This document shows, piece by piece, positions 54,597-64,000 of a stretch of DNA of 64,000 nucleotides. Below the pieces are notes generated by a model. It was given only the letters and a program-made list of their open reading frames with translations. It was not told where the DNA came from and did not search any database. The stretch is from Halieaceae bacterium UBA5085 (GTDB lineage: Bacteria > Pseudomonadota > Gammaproteobacteria > Pseudomonadales > Halieaceae). The stretch covers positions 115,870 through 179,869 of the forward strand of contig DIAF01000020.1 of assembly GCA_002414665.1 (NCBI GenBank), read 5' to 3'. Each line of letters opens with the position of its first letter. Position 1 is the stretch's first letter. Both the position numbers and the translations under genes were made by a program.

Positions 54597-55976
54597 TTAC
54601 CGAAAGGGAAAACCGCCACCGCCGCCGCCACCCGGCGGCATCATGCCTCCGAGACCGCGCATCATCCGCTCCATGCCGCCGCCCTTCATTTTTTTCATCA
54701 TTTTCTGCATCTGCTTGTGCTGTTTGAGCAAGCGATTGAGATCCTGCACCTGAGTGCCTGAACCCATGCAAATCCGCCGTTTGCGTGAGCCCGCTATCAG
54801 GTCGGGGTTGCGCCGCTCCTTGACCGTCATGGAGTTGATCATCGCCTCCATACGCGCAAACATCTTCATGTCGAGATTTTGCTGCGCCATCTGCGCCATG
54901 TTGCCCATGCCCGGGAGTTTGTCGAGCATGCCGGTGATGCCGCCCATATTGTTCATCTGCTGCAACTGGTCGCGGAAATCCTCCAGGTCGAAGCGCCCGC
55001 CTTTCTTCACCTTGCGAGCCAGGCGCTCAGCCTTTTGCTTGTCGACCTTTTGCTCGGCCTCCTCGATCAGCGACAGCACGTCGCCCATGCCGAGAATACG
55101 GGAAGCCAGCCGATCCGGGTGGAACGGATCCAGCGCCTGGGTTTTCTCGCCCACCCCCAGGAACTTGATCGGCTTGCCTGTGATGGTGCGCACTGACAGT
55201 GCCGCGCCACCGCGGGTATCTGCATCCACCTTGGTCAGGATAACGCCGGTGAGTGGCAGTGCTTCGCCAAAGGCCTTGGCGGTGTTCGCAGCATCCTGGC
55301 CAGTCATGGCATCCACCACGAACAGTGTCTCCACCGGTTGCGTCACCCGGTGCAGCTCGGCGATCTCGGCCATCATTGCCTCGTCCACCGCGAGGCGCCC
55401 TGCGGTATCGATAATCAGCACATCACTGAAGCGGATGCGGGCATGCTCCATCGCGGCTTTGGCAATGTCCACCGGAGCCTGCTGCGACTCACTGGGGAAG
55501 AAATCCACACCCACCTCGGCGGCGAGGGTTTCCAGCTGCTTGATCGCTGCCGGCCGGTAAACGTCGACGCTGACCACGGTCACCGACTTCTTGTCGCGCT
55601 CTTTGAGCAGGCGCGCCAGCTTGGCGACCGACGTGGTCTTGCCCGCGCCCTGCAGGCCCGCCATGAGGATGATCGCCGGTGGCTGCGCAGCAAGGTTCAG
55701 GCCCTCGTTCGCGGTACCCATGACCGACTCGAGCTCCGCCTGGACAATGCGCAGGAACGCCTGCCCGGGACTCAGGCTCTTGGTCACTTCCTGGCCCAGC
55801 GCGCGCTGCTTTACTGCCTCGACAAAGTCCTTGACTACCGGCAGCGCTACATCGGCCTCCAGCAGGGCCATGCGCACTTCACGCAGGGTATCCTGGATAT
55901 TGTCCTCGGTGAGGCGCGCCTTGCCGGTGATGGCGCGCAAACTCTGGGACAGACGGTCAGACAGGCTCTCGAACAT
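54597..55976 (-). CDS. ffh: Signal recognition particle protein Ffh
   Basis: 459 residues from ATG 55976 (MFESLSDRLSQSLRAITGKA), the canonical start; the long open extension upstream overlaps the divergent ypjD-like gene. The N domain is followed by a GTPase with GLQGAGKTTSVAKLA, DTAGRLAVD and TKVDADTRGGAALS, then a methionine-rich M domain. The C-terminus ends in a Gly/Pro run. It targets nascent membrane proteins with 4.5S RNA. Confidence 0.97.
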   Translation of the reverse strand: MFESLSDRLSQSLRAITGKARLTEDNIQDTLREVRMALLEADVALPVVKDFVEAVKQRALGQEVTKSLSPGQAFLRIVQAELESVMGTANEGLNLAAQPPAIILMAGLQGAGKTTSVAKLARLLKERDKKSVTVVSVDVYRPAAIKQLETLAAEVGVDFFPSESQQAPVDIAKAAMEHARIRFSDVLIIDTAGRLAVDEAMMAEIAELHRVTQPVETLFVVDAMTGQDAANTAKAFGEALPLTGVILTKVDADTRGGAALSVRTITGKPIKFLGVGEKTQALDPFHPDRLASRILGMGDVLSLIEEAEQKVDKQKAERLARKVKKGGRFDLEDFRDQLQQMNNMGGITGMLDKLPGMGNMAQMAQQNLDMKMFARMEAMINSMTVKERRNPDLIAGSRKRRICMGSGTQVQDLNRLLKQHKQMQKMMKKMKGGGMERMMRGLGGMMPPGGGGGGGFPFR

Positions 55977-56074
55977 CGCTAGAACTCTCAGCAGCAGGCG
56001 GCCACTATTGCCAATGGCCGGACAAATCGGTACAAAGGGGCGCAGTATACGCCACCCGGGTCTAACCCCCAACC

Positions 56075-56878
56075 ATGCCACTGCCCCTGCTCGCCATCGC
56101 TGCCGCGCTGCTTTACCTGGCCGCTGCGGGACTGCACCTCGTGCACATCCTGCAGCGAAAGCCGCGCCTGAGCACCTCGGTGATCGCCCTGGGTGGCATC
56201 GCATTGATATGCCATGCGCTGGTAGCCTGGTCGAGCGTCTTTGACGAGCACAGCGTGCATCTGGGCCTGTATCGAATCCTCGCCCTGATTTCCTTTGTCA
56301 TCAATCTGGTATGCGTGACCTGGCTGGTGCGCTGGCCATTGCAGAACCTGTTGATCGTGCTGCTGCCCCTGTCTGCGTCCACCGTGCTCATTTCCGCTTT
56401 TGCCCCGCAGACCAGCACCACACCGGAAGCGCTGGACAATGGCCTGCTGATACACATTGCCTCATCGATTCTGGCCTATGCGGTGCTGACCATCGCCGCC
56501 GTACAGGCCGCCCTGCTGGCGGTTCAGGACAGGCAACTGAAACAGCACCGGGCCACCGGAATCGTCAGCTTCCTGCCACCCCTCCAGTTGATGGAAACCA
56601 TGCTCTTCGAACTGGTGTGGATGGGGGTCATACTGCTCACGGTGGCAATTGCCACAGGCTTTCTCTTTGTCGACGATTTCTTTGCCCAGCACCTAGTGCA
56701 CAAAACTGTGCTGACCCTGCTTGCCTGGGTGATCTACTCCACCCTGCTCTGGGGCCGCTACCAGCTCGGCTGGCGCAGTCAAACGGCGGTGCGCTTCACG
56801 ATTGGCGGCTTTCTGCTGCTCATGCTCGCGTTCCTGGGCTCCAAACTGGTGCTGGAGTTGCTGTTGCAGCGCGGCTAG
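56075..56878 (+). CDS. ypjD: YpjD/CcsA-like cytochrome c assembly-type membrane protein
   Basis: 267 residues with eight predicted membrane helices. The core corresponds to the CcsA/CcmC superfamily (HIASSILAYAVLTIAAVQAALLAVQDR, then a helix with LVHKTVLTLLAWVIYSTLLWGRYQLGW). Members handle haem for cytochrome c maturation, but the YpjD subgroup encoded beside ffh has no settled role. It is divergent from ffh with a 98-bp gap. Confidence 0.87.
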   Translation: MPLPLLAIAAALLYLAAAGLHLVHILQRKPRLSTSVIALGGIALICHALVAWSSVFDEHSVHLGLYRILALISFVINLVCVTWLVRWPLQNLLIVLLPLSASTVLISAFAPQTSTTPEALDNGLLIHIASSILAYAVLTIAAVQAALLAVQDRQLKQHRATGIVSFLPPLQLMETMLFELVWMGVILLTVAIATGFLFVDDFFAQHLVHKTVLTLLAWVIYSTLLWGRYQLGWRSQTAVRFTIGGFLLLMLAFLGSKLVLELLLQRG

Positions 56879-56992
56879 ACCGACCGGTCAACGGGAAACG
56901 CCTGTCATGGTGGGTAGTCCCGCGGGGCTTGCCCAAGGCTGCCTTTTTCTTCAAGATACGCGGTCCACTCACGCCAAAGGTTCGCCCCCGCT

Positions 56993-58270
56993 TTGAACGA
57001 AGCCCCGCTGGGTCTCCTGTCGTCCATTCTGGTTGTTCTCATTCTCCTGTCTGGTTTCTTCTCCAGCTCGGAAACCGGCATGATGTCGCTCAACCGCTAT
57101 CGGCTGAAACACCTGAGAAAGCAGAACCACCGCGGCGCGCGGCGCGCGAGCAAGCTGCTGGACCGTCCGGACAGGCTCATCGGCCTGATCCTGATCGGCA
57201 ACAACGCGGTCAACATTCTGGCCTCAGCCATCGCCACGGTCATCGCCATTCGCCTGTGGGGCGATGCGGGCATTGCCATCGCCACCATCTGCCTCACGCT
57301 GGTGATCCTGGTGTTCGCCGAGATCACCCCGAAAACCATTGCCGCCCTGTACCCGGAACGCATCGCCTTCCCGGCCAGCGTGATTCTGCTGCCGCTGATG
57401 AAAGCCATGTACCCGGTGGTGTGGCTGGTGAATGGGGTCACCAACGGGCTGCTGCGCCTGCTCGGCGTAGATGCCGGGGCCACCAAGGAAGAACACGTCT
57501 CTTCCGAGGAGCTGCGCACCATTGTCACCGAGGCCGGCGCGCTGATTCCTCCCCGACATCGGGGCATGCTGCTGAATATCCTCGACCTCGAGGAAGTCAG
57601 CGTTGACGATGTGATGGTGCCGCGCAATGACGTCTACGGCATCGACCTGGACGACAGCGATGATGAGATCCTCCGCTGTCTGCAGGCCTCCACCCACACC
57701 CGGTTGCCGGTCTGGCGCGACGACATCAACAACATCGTTGGCGTGCTGCATCTGCGCAACCTGAGCCGGGTCATCGACAAGCACGGCCTGGACCGCGGGG
57801 CCCTGGAGCGGGAGATGGACGAACCCTACTTCATCCCGGAAAGCACGCCCCTGCACACCCAATTACTGCATTTCCAGAAGAACAAGCTGCGCCTCGCCAT
57901 CGTCGTCGACGAATATGGGGAGGTGATGGGGATTGTCGCGCTGGAGGATATTCTTGAAGAAATCGTGGGCGAGTTCACGTCGCGCATGGGCGACACAGGC
58001 GACAGCATTTTTGCCCAGCGCGACGGCAGCTACATCATTGCCGGCAATGCCAACCTGCGCGACGTGAACAAGGCGCTGGACTGGGACCTGCCCACCGACG
58101 GACCAAAGACCCTGAGCGGCTTGATACTGGAATATCTGGAGTCGTTTCCCGCAGGCAATGCCTGCCTGGCGATTGCCGGTTACCGGCTGGAGATCCTGGA
58201 ACTTCAGGGTAACGTCGTGCAGTCGGTGCTGGCCTCACCGGTGGCCGTCAAAGGCAAGTCCAGGCGCTGA
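56993..58270 (+). CDS. corB: CNNM/CorB-CorC (HlyC) family transporter
   Basis: 425 residues starting at TTG 56993 in the position expected from E. coli CorB. The DUF21/CNNM membrane domain (LSGFFSSSETGMMSLNRYRLKHL; IGNNAVNILASA; VFAEITPKTIAALYPERIA) is followed by a pair of CBS domains (about 200-320) and the CorC_HlyC domain (about 335-415). Members are linked to Mg2+ or Co2+ efflux. It sits 114 bp after the ypjD-like gene and converges on a DUF1289 gene. Confidence 0.9.
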   Translation: MNEAPLGLLSSILVVLILLSGFFSSSETGMMSLNRYRLKHLRKQNHRGARRASKLLDRPDRLIGLILIGNNAVNILASAIATVIAIRLWGDAGIAIATICLTLVILVFAEITPKTIAALYPERIAFPASVILLPLMKAMYPVVWLVNGVTNGLLRLLGVDAGATKEEHVSSEELRTIVTEAGALIPPRHRGMLLNILDLEEVSVDDVMVPRNDVYGIDLDDSDDEILRCLQASTHTRLPVWRDDINNIVGVLHLRNLSRVIDKHGLDRGALEREMDEPYFIPESTPLHTQLLHFQKNKLRLAIVVDEYGEVMGIVALEDILEEIVGEFTSRMGDTGDSIFAQRDGSYIIAGNANLRDVNKALDWDLPTDGPKTLSGLILEYLESFPAGNACLAIAGYRLEILELQGNVVQSVLASPVAVKGKSRR

Positions 58271-58462
58271 TTAACGCAGCTGCGGCTTGTCGTCTGCCAA
58301 GCGGCGCTCCGCTGCCCGCAGCAGCATCTCGCGCCTCTCCTGCGGGCTGGCCATGAACCAGTCGGTGATCTCCTCTGCGCTGCGATAGCAGCCGAGGCAG
58401 ACATCATTCTCGTCCAGCAGGCATACCGAAATACACGGTGATGCAGGTTCAGCGTCCCCCAT
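58271..58462 (-). CDS. DUF1289 small protein
   Basis: 63 residues with the four-cysteine pattern PCISVCLLDENDVCLGCYRSAEEI of DUF1289. It probably binds an Fe-S cluster or zinc. It overlaps the gamma carbonic anhydrase gene by one base (TAATG), suggesting coupling, and ends next to corB. Confidence 0.9.
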   Translation of the reverse strand: MGDAEPASPCISVCLLDENDVCLGCYRSAEEITDWFMASPQERREMLLRAAERRLADDKPQLR

Positions 58463-58986
58463 TACGCCTGCTCCTTCAGCCCGCGCTGGTAGCGCGCCGC
58501 GTTCTGCACGTAATGCTCCGCATTGAGCCCGGCAGCCGCCTGCTGCTCGGCAGACAATACGCGCTTTACTTTCGCTGGCGCGCCAAGCACCAGGCTGCCA
58601 TCAGGTATTTCCATGCCCTCGGTCACCAGCGCGCCCGCACCAATCAGGCAGTTGTTTCCAACCTTCGCGCCATTCAACACGATGGCGCCAATGCCGACCA
58701 GGGTTCCATCGCCAATGGTGCAGCCATGCAGCATTGCCTTATGGCCCACCGTGACGCTGGCGCCCACCACCATCGGAAAACCCGGGTCCGCATGCAGTAC
58801 CGCACCATCCTGAATATTGCTGCCCGCGCCAACCTCAATGCGCTCGGCATCTCCGCGGAGCACACAACTGAACCATACGCTGCTGTTTTCATGCAACGTG
58901 ACATCACCGATAACCGCGGCGTTGGGCGCAATAAAATGCCCGCTGCCGATCAGTGTTACCGCCTGCCCTTCCAGGCTGTACTTCAT
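58462..58986 (-). CDS. Gamma-class carbonic anhydrase-like hexapeptide protein (YrdA type)
   Basis: 174 residues from ATG 58986 (GGAGAA upstream). Left-handed beta-helix hexapeptide repeats are present with conserved His in VLHADPG and [14 protein letters not shown], the positions of the gamma-CA metal triad. Relatives such as YrdA often lack measurable activity. It overlaps both neighbours by a few bases (nudL-like upstream, DUF1289 downstream), so the three form a tight operon. Confidence 0.9.
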   Translation of the reverse strand: MKYSLEGQAVTLIGSGHFIAPNAAVIGDVTLHENSSVWFSCVLRGDAERIEVGAGSNIQDGAVLHADPGFPMVVGASVTVGHKAMLHGCTIGDGTLVGIGAIVLNGAKVGNNCLIGAGALVTEGMEIPDGSLVLGAPAKVKRVLSAEQQAAAGLNAEHYVQNAARYQRGLKEQA

Positions 58987-59591
58987 TCCCTGTTCTCCTT
59001 GAATGTCGACAAATCCAGTCGCGCCTGCAACCCCAGGTTCACCAGCAGCAACAGCGCCCGCGCCGATGTGCCCCATACCGTATCACGCGGCAGGCGAAAA
59101 TGCGGCACCGGTGAGACTCGTCCGGTGCCCGGCTCAGGCATGTGCTGCACGTGCCAGCCGGCAGGGTCGGCGAAGCGATCGAGTGGTGGCAACAGCAACT
59201 CCGCTACCTCACCGGGGTCCGCTCGCAGCGGCAGCGATGCGGGAATAATGGCGACGCAGGGGTGGATGGTATAACCGCTGCGGGTCAGCAGCGGCGGCAG
59301 TTCCCCCAGCGGGCACACCGCGTCAGGTGGGCAGGCCACCTCCTCAAATGCCTCGCGCAATGCGGTATCCCAGGGCCCTGTATCGCTAGCCTCCCGTTTG
59401 CCACCAGGAAAAGCAACCTCCCCCGGATGCAGCGGCAGATGCAGAGCGCGGCGCCCCAGCAAAACCCGGGGACGGTGTTCACCGGTGAGCGCCACCAGCA
59501 CACCTGCCTGGCGCCCACCGCCCGTCCAGGCTGGTCGCTCCAGCGGCAAAGCCTCCCGCAGCCGCTGAAACAACTGCGCCGAGTCGTTCAC
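58983..59591 (-). CDS. nudL: NUDIX hydrolase, CoA pyrophosphatase type (NudL-like)
   Basis: 202 residues. The CoA-specific segment [18 protein letters not shown] is followed by a Nudix box that ends [13 protein letters not shown]. It should hydrolyse CoA and acyl-CoA derivatives to phosphopantetheine and 3',5'-ADP. It overlaps the carbonic anhydrase start (ATGA) and is 3 bp from tgt. Confidence 0.87.
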   Translation of the reverse strand: MNDSAQLFQRLREALPLERPAWTGGGRQAGVLVALTGEHRPRVLLGRRALHLPLHPGEVAFPGGKREASDTGPWDTALREAFEEVACPPDAVCPLGELPPLLTRSGYTIHPCVAIIPASLPLRADPGEVAELLLPPLDRFADPAGWHVQHMPEPGTGRVSPVPHFRLPRDTVWGTSARALLLLVNLGLQARLDLSTFKENRE

Positions 59592-59594
59592 GGG

Positions 59595-61783
<2,189 letters not shown>

Positions 61784-61785
61784 GG

Positions 61786-61811
61786 AAAAAAAAGCCGGCC
61801 TCAAGCCGGCT
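61786..61811 (-). terminator. Rho-independent terminator between the small conserved gene and queA
   Basis: On the minus strand AGCCGGC and GCCGGCT flank a 5-nt loop, followed by a run of eight T (61786-61793). The queA ATG begins 2 bp after the T run. Confidence 0.85.
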
Positions 61812-61830
61812 CTCCACGCAATCGCGGCGC

Positions 61831-62085
61831 TCAGGCTTCGGCATCGCCTTCCGTCGCATCTGCCTCGACGGCGGCTTCCTCGGCCGCCGCTTCTGCAGGT
61901 GCCTCTTCCGCAGGTGCTTCAACCGCCTTTGGTGCCGGCGCCTTCACCAGGCCTTCGGCAGACAGAATGCGTACTTTTTCGTCGCCATTAACCGCTTTGC
62001 GATTCGCGTCCTTTACTGCATAGCGCTCATCACCACGCTGGAAAATGCTGTACTCGTCTGTCTTCTTGACCAATTTCATCGCCAT
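61831..62085 (-). CDS. Small conserved protein with Ala/Glu-rich tail
   Basis: 84 residues from ATG 62085, preceded by AGGAG. The N-terminal ~50 residues ([20 protein letters not shown] then [18 protein letters not shown]) are compact and look conserved, with a short KTDEY-type start. The last ~35 are nearly all Ala, Glu and Pro. I recall similar small proteins near queA in related genomes but no function. Confidence 0.7.
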   Translation of the reverse strand: MAMKLVKKTDEYSIFQRGDERYAVKDANRKAVNGDEKVRILSAEGLVKAPAPKAVEAPAEEAPAEAAAEEAAVEADATEGDAEA

Positions 62086-62206
62086 GATCTTTTCTCCTTC
62101 GATACTCAGAATGTCGGCCCCGGAGGCGCCACCCATGCCCCGCGCGGCGAACCGCGCAAGCCGGGCGAAGTCTACCTGCAAACCACCGTGAGGTTAAGGA
62201 AAATCA

Positions 62207-62234
62207 TTGCAGCGTGGGCGGGGATTGCTATAAT
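62207..62234 (+). promoter_or_regulatory. tRNA-Leu promoter
   Basis: TTGCAG (62207-62212), 16 bp, and a perfect TATAAT (62229-62234). A GC-rich stretch follows the -10, like a discriminator. It lies about 45 bp before the broken tRNA copy and so now also drives the intact tRNA downstream. Confidence 0.7.
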
Positions 62235-62278
62235 CGCGCCCTCTCCACGGGCCGCCCTGGGCGACGCCTGCACTCTTT

Positions 62279-62318
62279 GCCGGAGTGGTGAAATTGGTAG
62301 ACACAGGGGATTCAAAAT
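62279..62318 (+). pseudogene. Broken duplicate of tRNA-Leu 5' half
   Basis: 40 nt matching the first 40 nt of the intact tRNA (62367-62406) with only two differences. Identity stops in the anticodon loop just after GATTCAAAAT, after which unrelated AT-rich sequence continues. There is no T-arm or acceptor 3' side. Confidence 0.85.
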
Positions 62319-62329
62319 TCTCAAGCGAT

Positions 62330-62534
62330 TTTGTATCCCAAGGGAAAATAGTAAAATCTAAGCAGTGCCAGAGTGGTGAAATTGGTAGACACAGGAGATT
62401 CAAAATCTCCCGCCAGCAATGGTGTGCCGGTTCGAGTCCGGCCTCTGGTACCATCCCCCCCTTACATAAACGCAACGGATTATTTTATACCCCACAACCT
62501 AGATAGAAATTCTGGGATACAACTGGGATACAAA
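62330..62534. repeat. Repeated TGGGATACAA boxes flanking tRNA-Leu
   Basis: TTTGTATCCCA at 62330-62340 is the inverse of TGGGATACAAA at 62524-62534. A second direct copy of CTGGGATACAA lies at 62512-62522, immediately before the last one. They bracket the intact tRNA and resemble arm-type integrase sites, though that role is inferred. Confidence 0.55.
62367..62453 (+). tRNA. tRNA-Leu (CAA)
   Basis: 87 nt with an acceptor stem GCCAGAG/CTCTGGT, a D-loop GTGAAATTGGTAGAC, anticodon stem GGAGA/TCTCC around the loop TTCAAAA (anticodon CAA), a long class II variable arm, a T-arm with GGTTCGAGTCC, and an encoded CCA. Confidence 0.95.
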
Positions 62535-62955
62535 TCTGAGTAATGTGAAGAAATCTAAAGCATGCCTTCTAATAAACATTTCAAGCTACACCACACCTAT
62601 TACCAAAGCTAAAGACTATAGCTTTCTACCCTCTCGAAATATCTCAGTATGTCCATGAGCAATTGACCAGCTTCTTTAGGTTCTACTAACCTTACATCCG
62701 TGACCCCGCTCAACAGGGTCAGAACCTGCCAAACTGGGGAAAAACCAACAACCCTTTAGGGACACCCTCCCCTCTACTAGCCGGCAAAAAGGTGAAATGC
62801 TGGCACTGGCCATTTTACCGTATCTCTCCCGACACCGCCTAAAGAGATTTCAGTCCTTTCGATGAGTCTGCCGAAACCCTTAGGGCGTGTCCCGGGAGCT
62901 CATTGCGCACCAATGATACTATCGTGCCCTCGAAAAACAGCAGGAACAGCTTTAA
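62454..62955. other. Gene-poor AT-rich stretch after tRNA-Leu
   Basis: No intact gene. It contains the TGGGATACAA repeats, one coding-like fragment (62609-62755, minus) and a second minus-strand frame around 62775-62870 ending KWPVPAFHLFAG. Composition is more AT-rich than the flanks. The right end (62930-62955) supplies the ribosome-binding site of the transporter. Confidence 0.55.
62609..62755 (-). pseudogene. Coding-like fragment of unknown gene
   Basis: 48 codons bounded by stops read VWQVLTLLSGVTDVRLVEPK then EAGQLLMDILRYFERVESYS. The amphipathic, well-balanced composition suggests a former protein C-terminus, but there is no start codon with a ribosome-binding site and I do not recognise the family. 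It may be cargo of the element that duplicated the tRNA. Confidence 0.35.
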
Positions 62956-63912
62956 ATGCGCGAACAACTGGAGCGATATCAGGTCTGGATTTATCTGGTT
63001 GCCATCCTGGTCGGCATGGCCATCGGCTGGATGTCACCAGAGCAGACCCGTCATTGGGAAGTGTTGCTTTGGCCGGCCCTAGGTGTTCTTCTGTATACCA
63101 CTTTCACTCAGGTACCACTGATACATCTCAGGTCGGCATTTCGTGATCGCCGCTTTCTGGCCGCTTTGCTGACGGGCAATTTTATCCTGATACCGGTGGT
63201 CGTTGGTCTTCTGTTGTGGCTGATACCGGATGATCCCGCTATTCGTCTCGGCGTGCTGCTGGTACTGCTGGTACCCTGTACGGACTGGTTTATCAGTTAT
63301 ACCCATCTCGGTGGTGGGGACGGTGCCCGGGCCATCGCGGCCGCGCCGATCCTGCTGATTGTGCAGCTCATTTTGCTACCCGTTTATATCTGGCTTTTCA
63401 TGGGCAATATCGCCATTGAGCTGGCGGTCGGCAGCCACTTGCTGCCAGCCTTCTTCGGATTGATTGTCACCCCACTGATCCTGGCCTGGTTAACCGAACA
63501 GTTGACGGAAAAGCACCCGCGCGCGCAAACACTGGTGGACTGGCTTGGGTGGCTGCCCGTGCCGTTGCTGGCACTGGTGGTGTTTCTGATTGCCGGCTCC
63601 CAGGTCAGCCTGGTGATCGACAGTGGCGCCCTGCTGTGGTCGGCGCTTGTGGTTTTTGTGCTTTACCTGATTGCCGCCGCCATTATCGGCAAGGGGCTCA
63701 GTGAGCTATTCGGGTTCACGCCCACTATCGGCCGTACCCTCACCTTCAGCTTTGGTACCCGCAACTCCTTCGTCATGCTGCCGCTGGCGCTGTCACTGCC
63801 GGAGCCCTGGCGTGCCGCCATCGTTGTCATCGTCTTCCAATCCCTGGTCGAGTTGTTCGGCATGGTCGCATATCTGCGCTGGCTGCCGCGCCTGATCAGG
63901 AATGCCGACTGA
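62956..63912 (+). CDS. ACR3/bile acid:Na+ symporter superfamily protein (divergent arsenic-resistance type)
   Basis: 318 residues with ten predicted membrane helices. AGGAACAG precedes ATG 62956. It belongs to the SBF/ACR3 fold: LVPCTDWFISYTHLGGGD in helix 4 keeps the Cys that is essential in ACR3 arsenite exporters, and QSLVELFGMVAYL near the C-terminus keeps an acidic residue. The rest differs from typical Acr3. No arsR or arsC gene is adjacent, so an arsenic role is uncertain. Confidence 0.75.
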   Translation: MREQLERYQVWIYLVAILVGMAIGWMSPEQTRHWEVLLWPALGVLLYTTFTQVPLIHLRSAFRDRRFLAALLTGNFILIPVVVGLLLWLIPDDPAIRLGVLLVLLVPCTDWFISYTHLGGGDGARAIAAAPILLIVQLILLPVYIWLFMGNIAIELAVGSHLLPAFFGLIVTPLILAWLTEQLTEKHPRAQTLVDWLGWLPVPLLALVVFLIAGSQVSLVIDSGALLWSALVVFVLYLIAAAIIGKGLSELFGFTPTIGRTLTFSFGTRNSFVMLPLALSLPEPWRAAIVVIVFQSLVELFGMVAYLRWLPRLIRNAD

Positions 63913-63927
63913 GCCGGGAACGCAGCC

Positions 63928-64000
63928 TTACCCGGCGCAACAGGACAATTGAGTCACATCCGTGGTAAAAGTCTGGGCGCAGAGCTTGAGCCCTTCCACC
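63928..64000 (-). CDS. Partial CDS, C-terminus only (right edge)
   Basis: A minus-strand frame enters from the right edge and ends at the TAA at 63928-63930. It encodes about 24 visible residues ending FTTDVTQLSCCAG. The composition is coding-like and it converges on the transporter, but it is too short to identify. Confidence 0.4.
   Translation of the reverse strand, partial: VEGLKLCAQTFTTDVTQLSCCAG

Noticed and set aside
62279..62453. Intron-containing tRNA-Leu (group I intron in the anticodon loop)
   Set aside because: The intervening sequence is too short for a group I intron, and the second copy is a complete tRNA by itself.

Overview
This window reads as one chromosomal stretch of a GC-rich gammaproteobacterium, most likely a marine or hydrocarbon-associated lineage related to Halieaceae, Cellvibrionales or Pseudomonadales. 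That placement is inferred from core gene content and order: guaB-guaA, alaC-hom-thrC-recJ-prfB-lysS, rpsP-rimM-trmD-rplS, ffh and queA-tgt. It also rests on a DUF1302/DUF1329/RND/Ycf48-like cluster that is common in such bacteria. No database search was possible; family calls rest on recognised motifs and on remembered family sequences.

Region 1 (1-20.3 kb) is a catabolic island for phenol-type aromatics by meta-cleavage. A DmpR/XylR-type activator (18.6-20.3 kb) sits upstream of a complete multicomponent phenol hydroxylase operon (dmpKLMNOP). That operon continues into an XylT-like ferredoxin, a catechol 2,3-dioxygenase and a ring-fission-product hydrolase. A good -24/-12 sigma-54 promoter and a pair of upstream inverted-repeat boxes lie between the regulator and dmpK. 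A GntR/FCD regulator separates this from a second operon on the same strand: a second catechol 2,3-dioxygenase, 2-hydroxymuconic semialdehyde dehydrogenase, 4-oxalocrotonate decarboxylase, a Ycf48-like lipoprotein, an RND/MMPL transporter, a DUF1302 outer-membrane protein and a DUF1329 protein. A terminator follows, then a truncated 2-hydroxychromene-2-carboxylate-isomerase-like gene. Phenol would be hydroxylated to catechol, cleaved between carbons 2 and 3, and sent through the hydrolytic branch (operon 1) or the dehydrogenase/decarboxylase branch (operon 2). The tautomerase, hydratase, aldolase and acetaldehyde dehydrogenase genes are not in the window.

Region 2 (20.5-32.5 kb) is accessory and partly decaying. 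It holds an HDOD protein, an SDR and an MDR oxidoreductase, a diguanylate cyclase with an ethylene-receptor-like (ETR1) membrane domain, and an exported cysteine-containing protein of unknown function. It also holds a collapsed parDE toxin-antitoxin locus, a broken IS91-type transposase, the tail of an EAL protein joined to nrtS, a MAPEG protein, and a metalloprotease gene interrupted by two in-frame stops. A di-haem cytochrome with a DUF5666-like tail and a GDT1-type transporter follow.

Region 3 (32.7-62.1 kb) is dense housekeeping. It includes purine synthesis (guaBA), xseA, and a CRP-like regulator divergent from a receiver/nucleotide-cyclase, receiver and histidine kinase operon. Then come lysS, prfB (with its programmed +1 frameshift), recJ, thrC, hom, alaC, dsbC, xerD, the rpsP-rplS operon, ffh, a YpjD-like protein, a CorB-like protein, a gamma carbonic anhydrase, a NudL-like hydrolase, tgt and queA.

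Region 4 (62.2-64 kb) has a tRNA-Leu(CAA) preceded by a duplicated, broken tRNA 5' half. AT-rich debris follows, which looks like the scar of an element that used the tRNA as its target. The window ends with a divergent ACR3/bile-acid-symporter-like transporter and the 3' end of one further gene.
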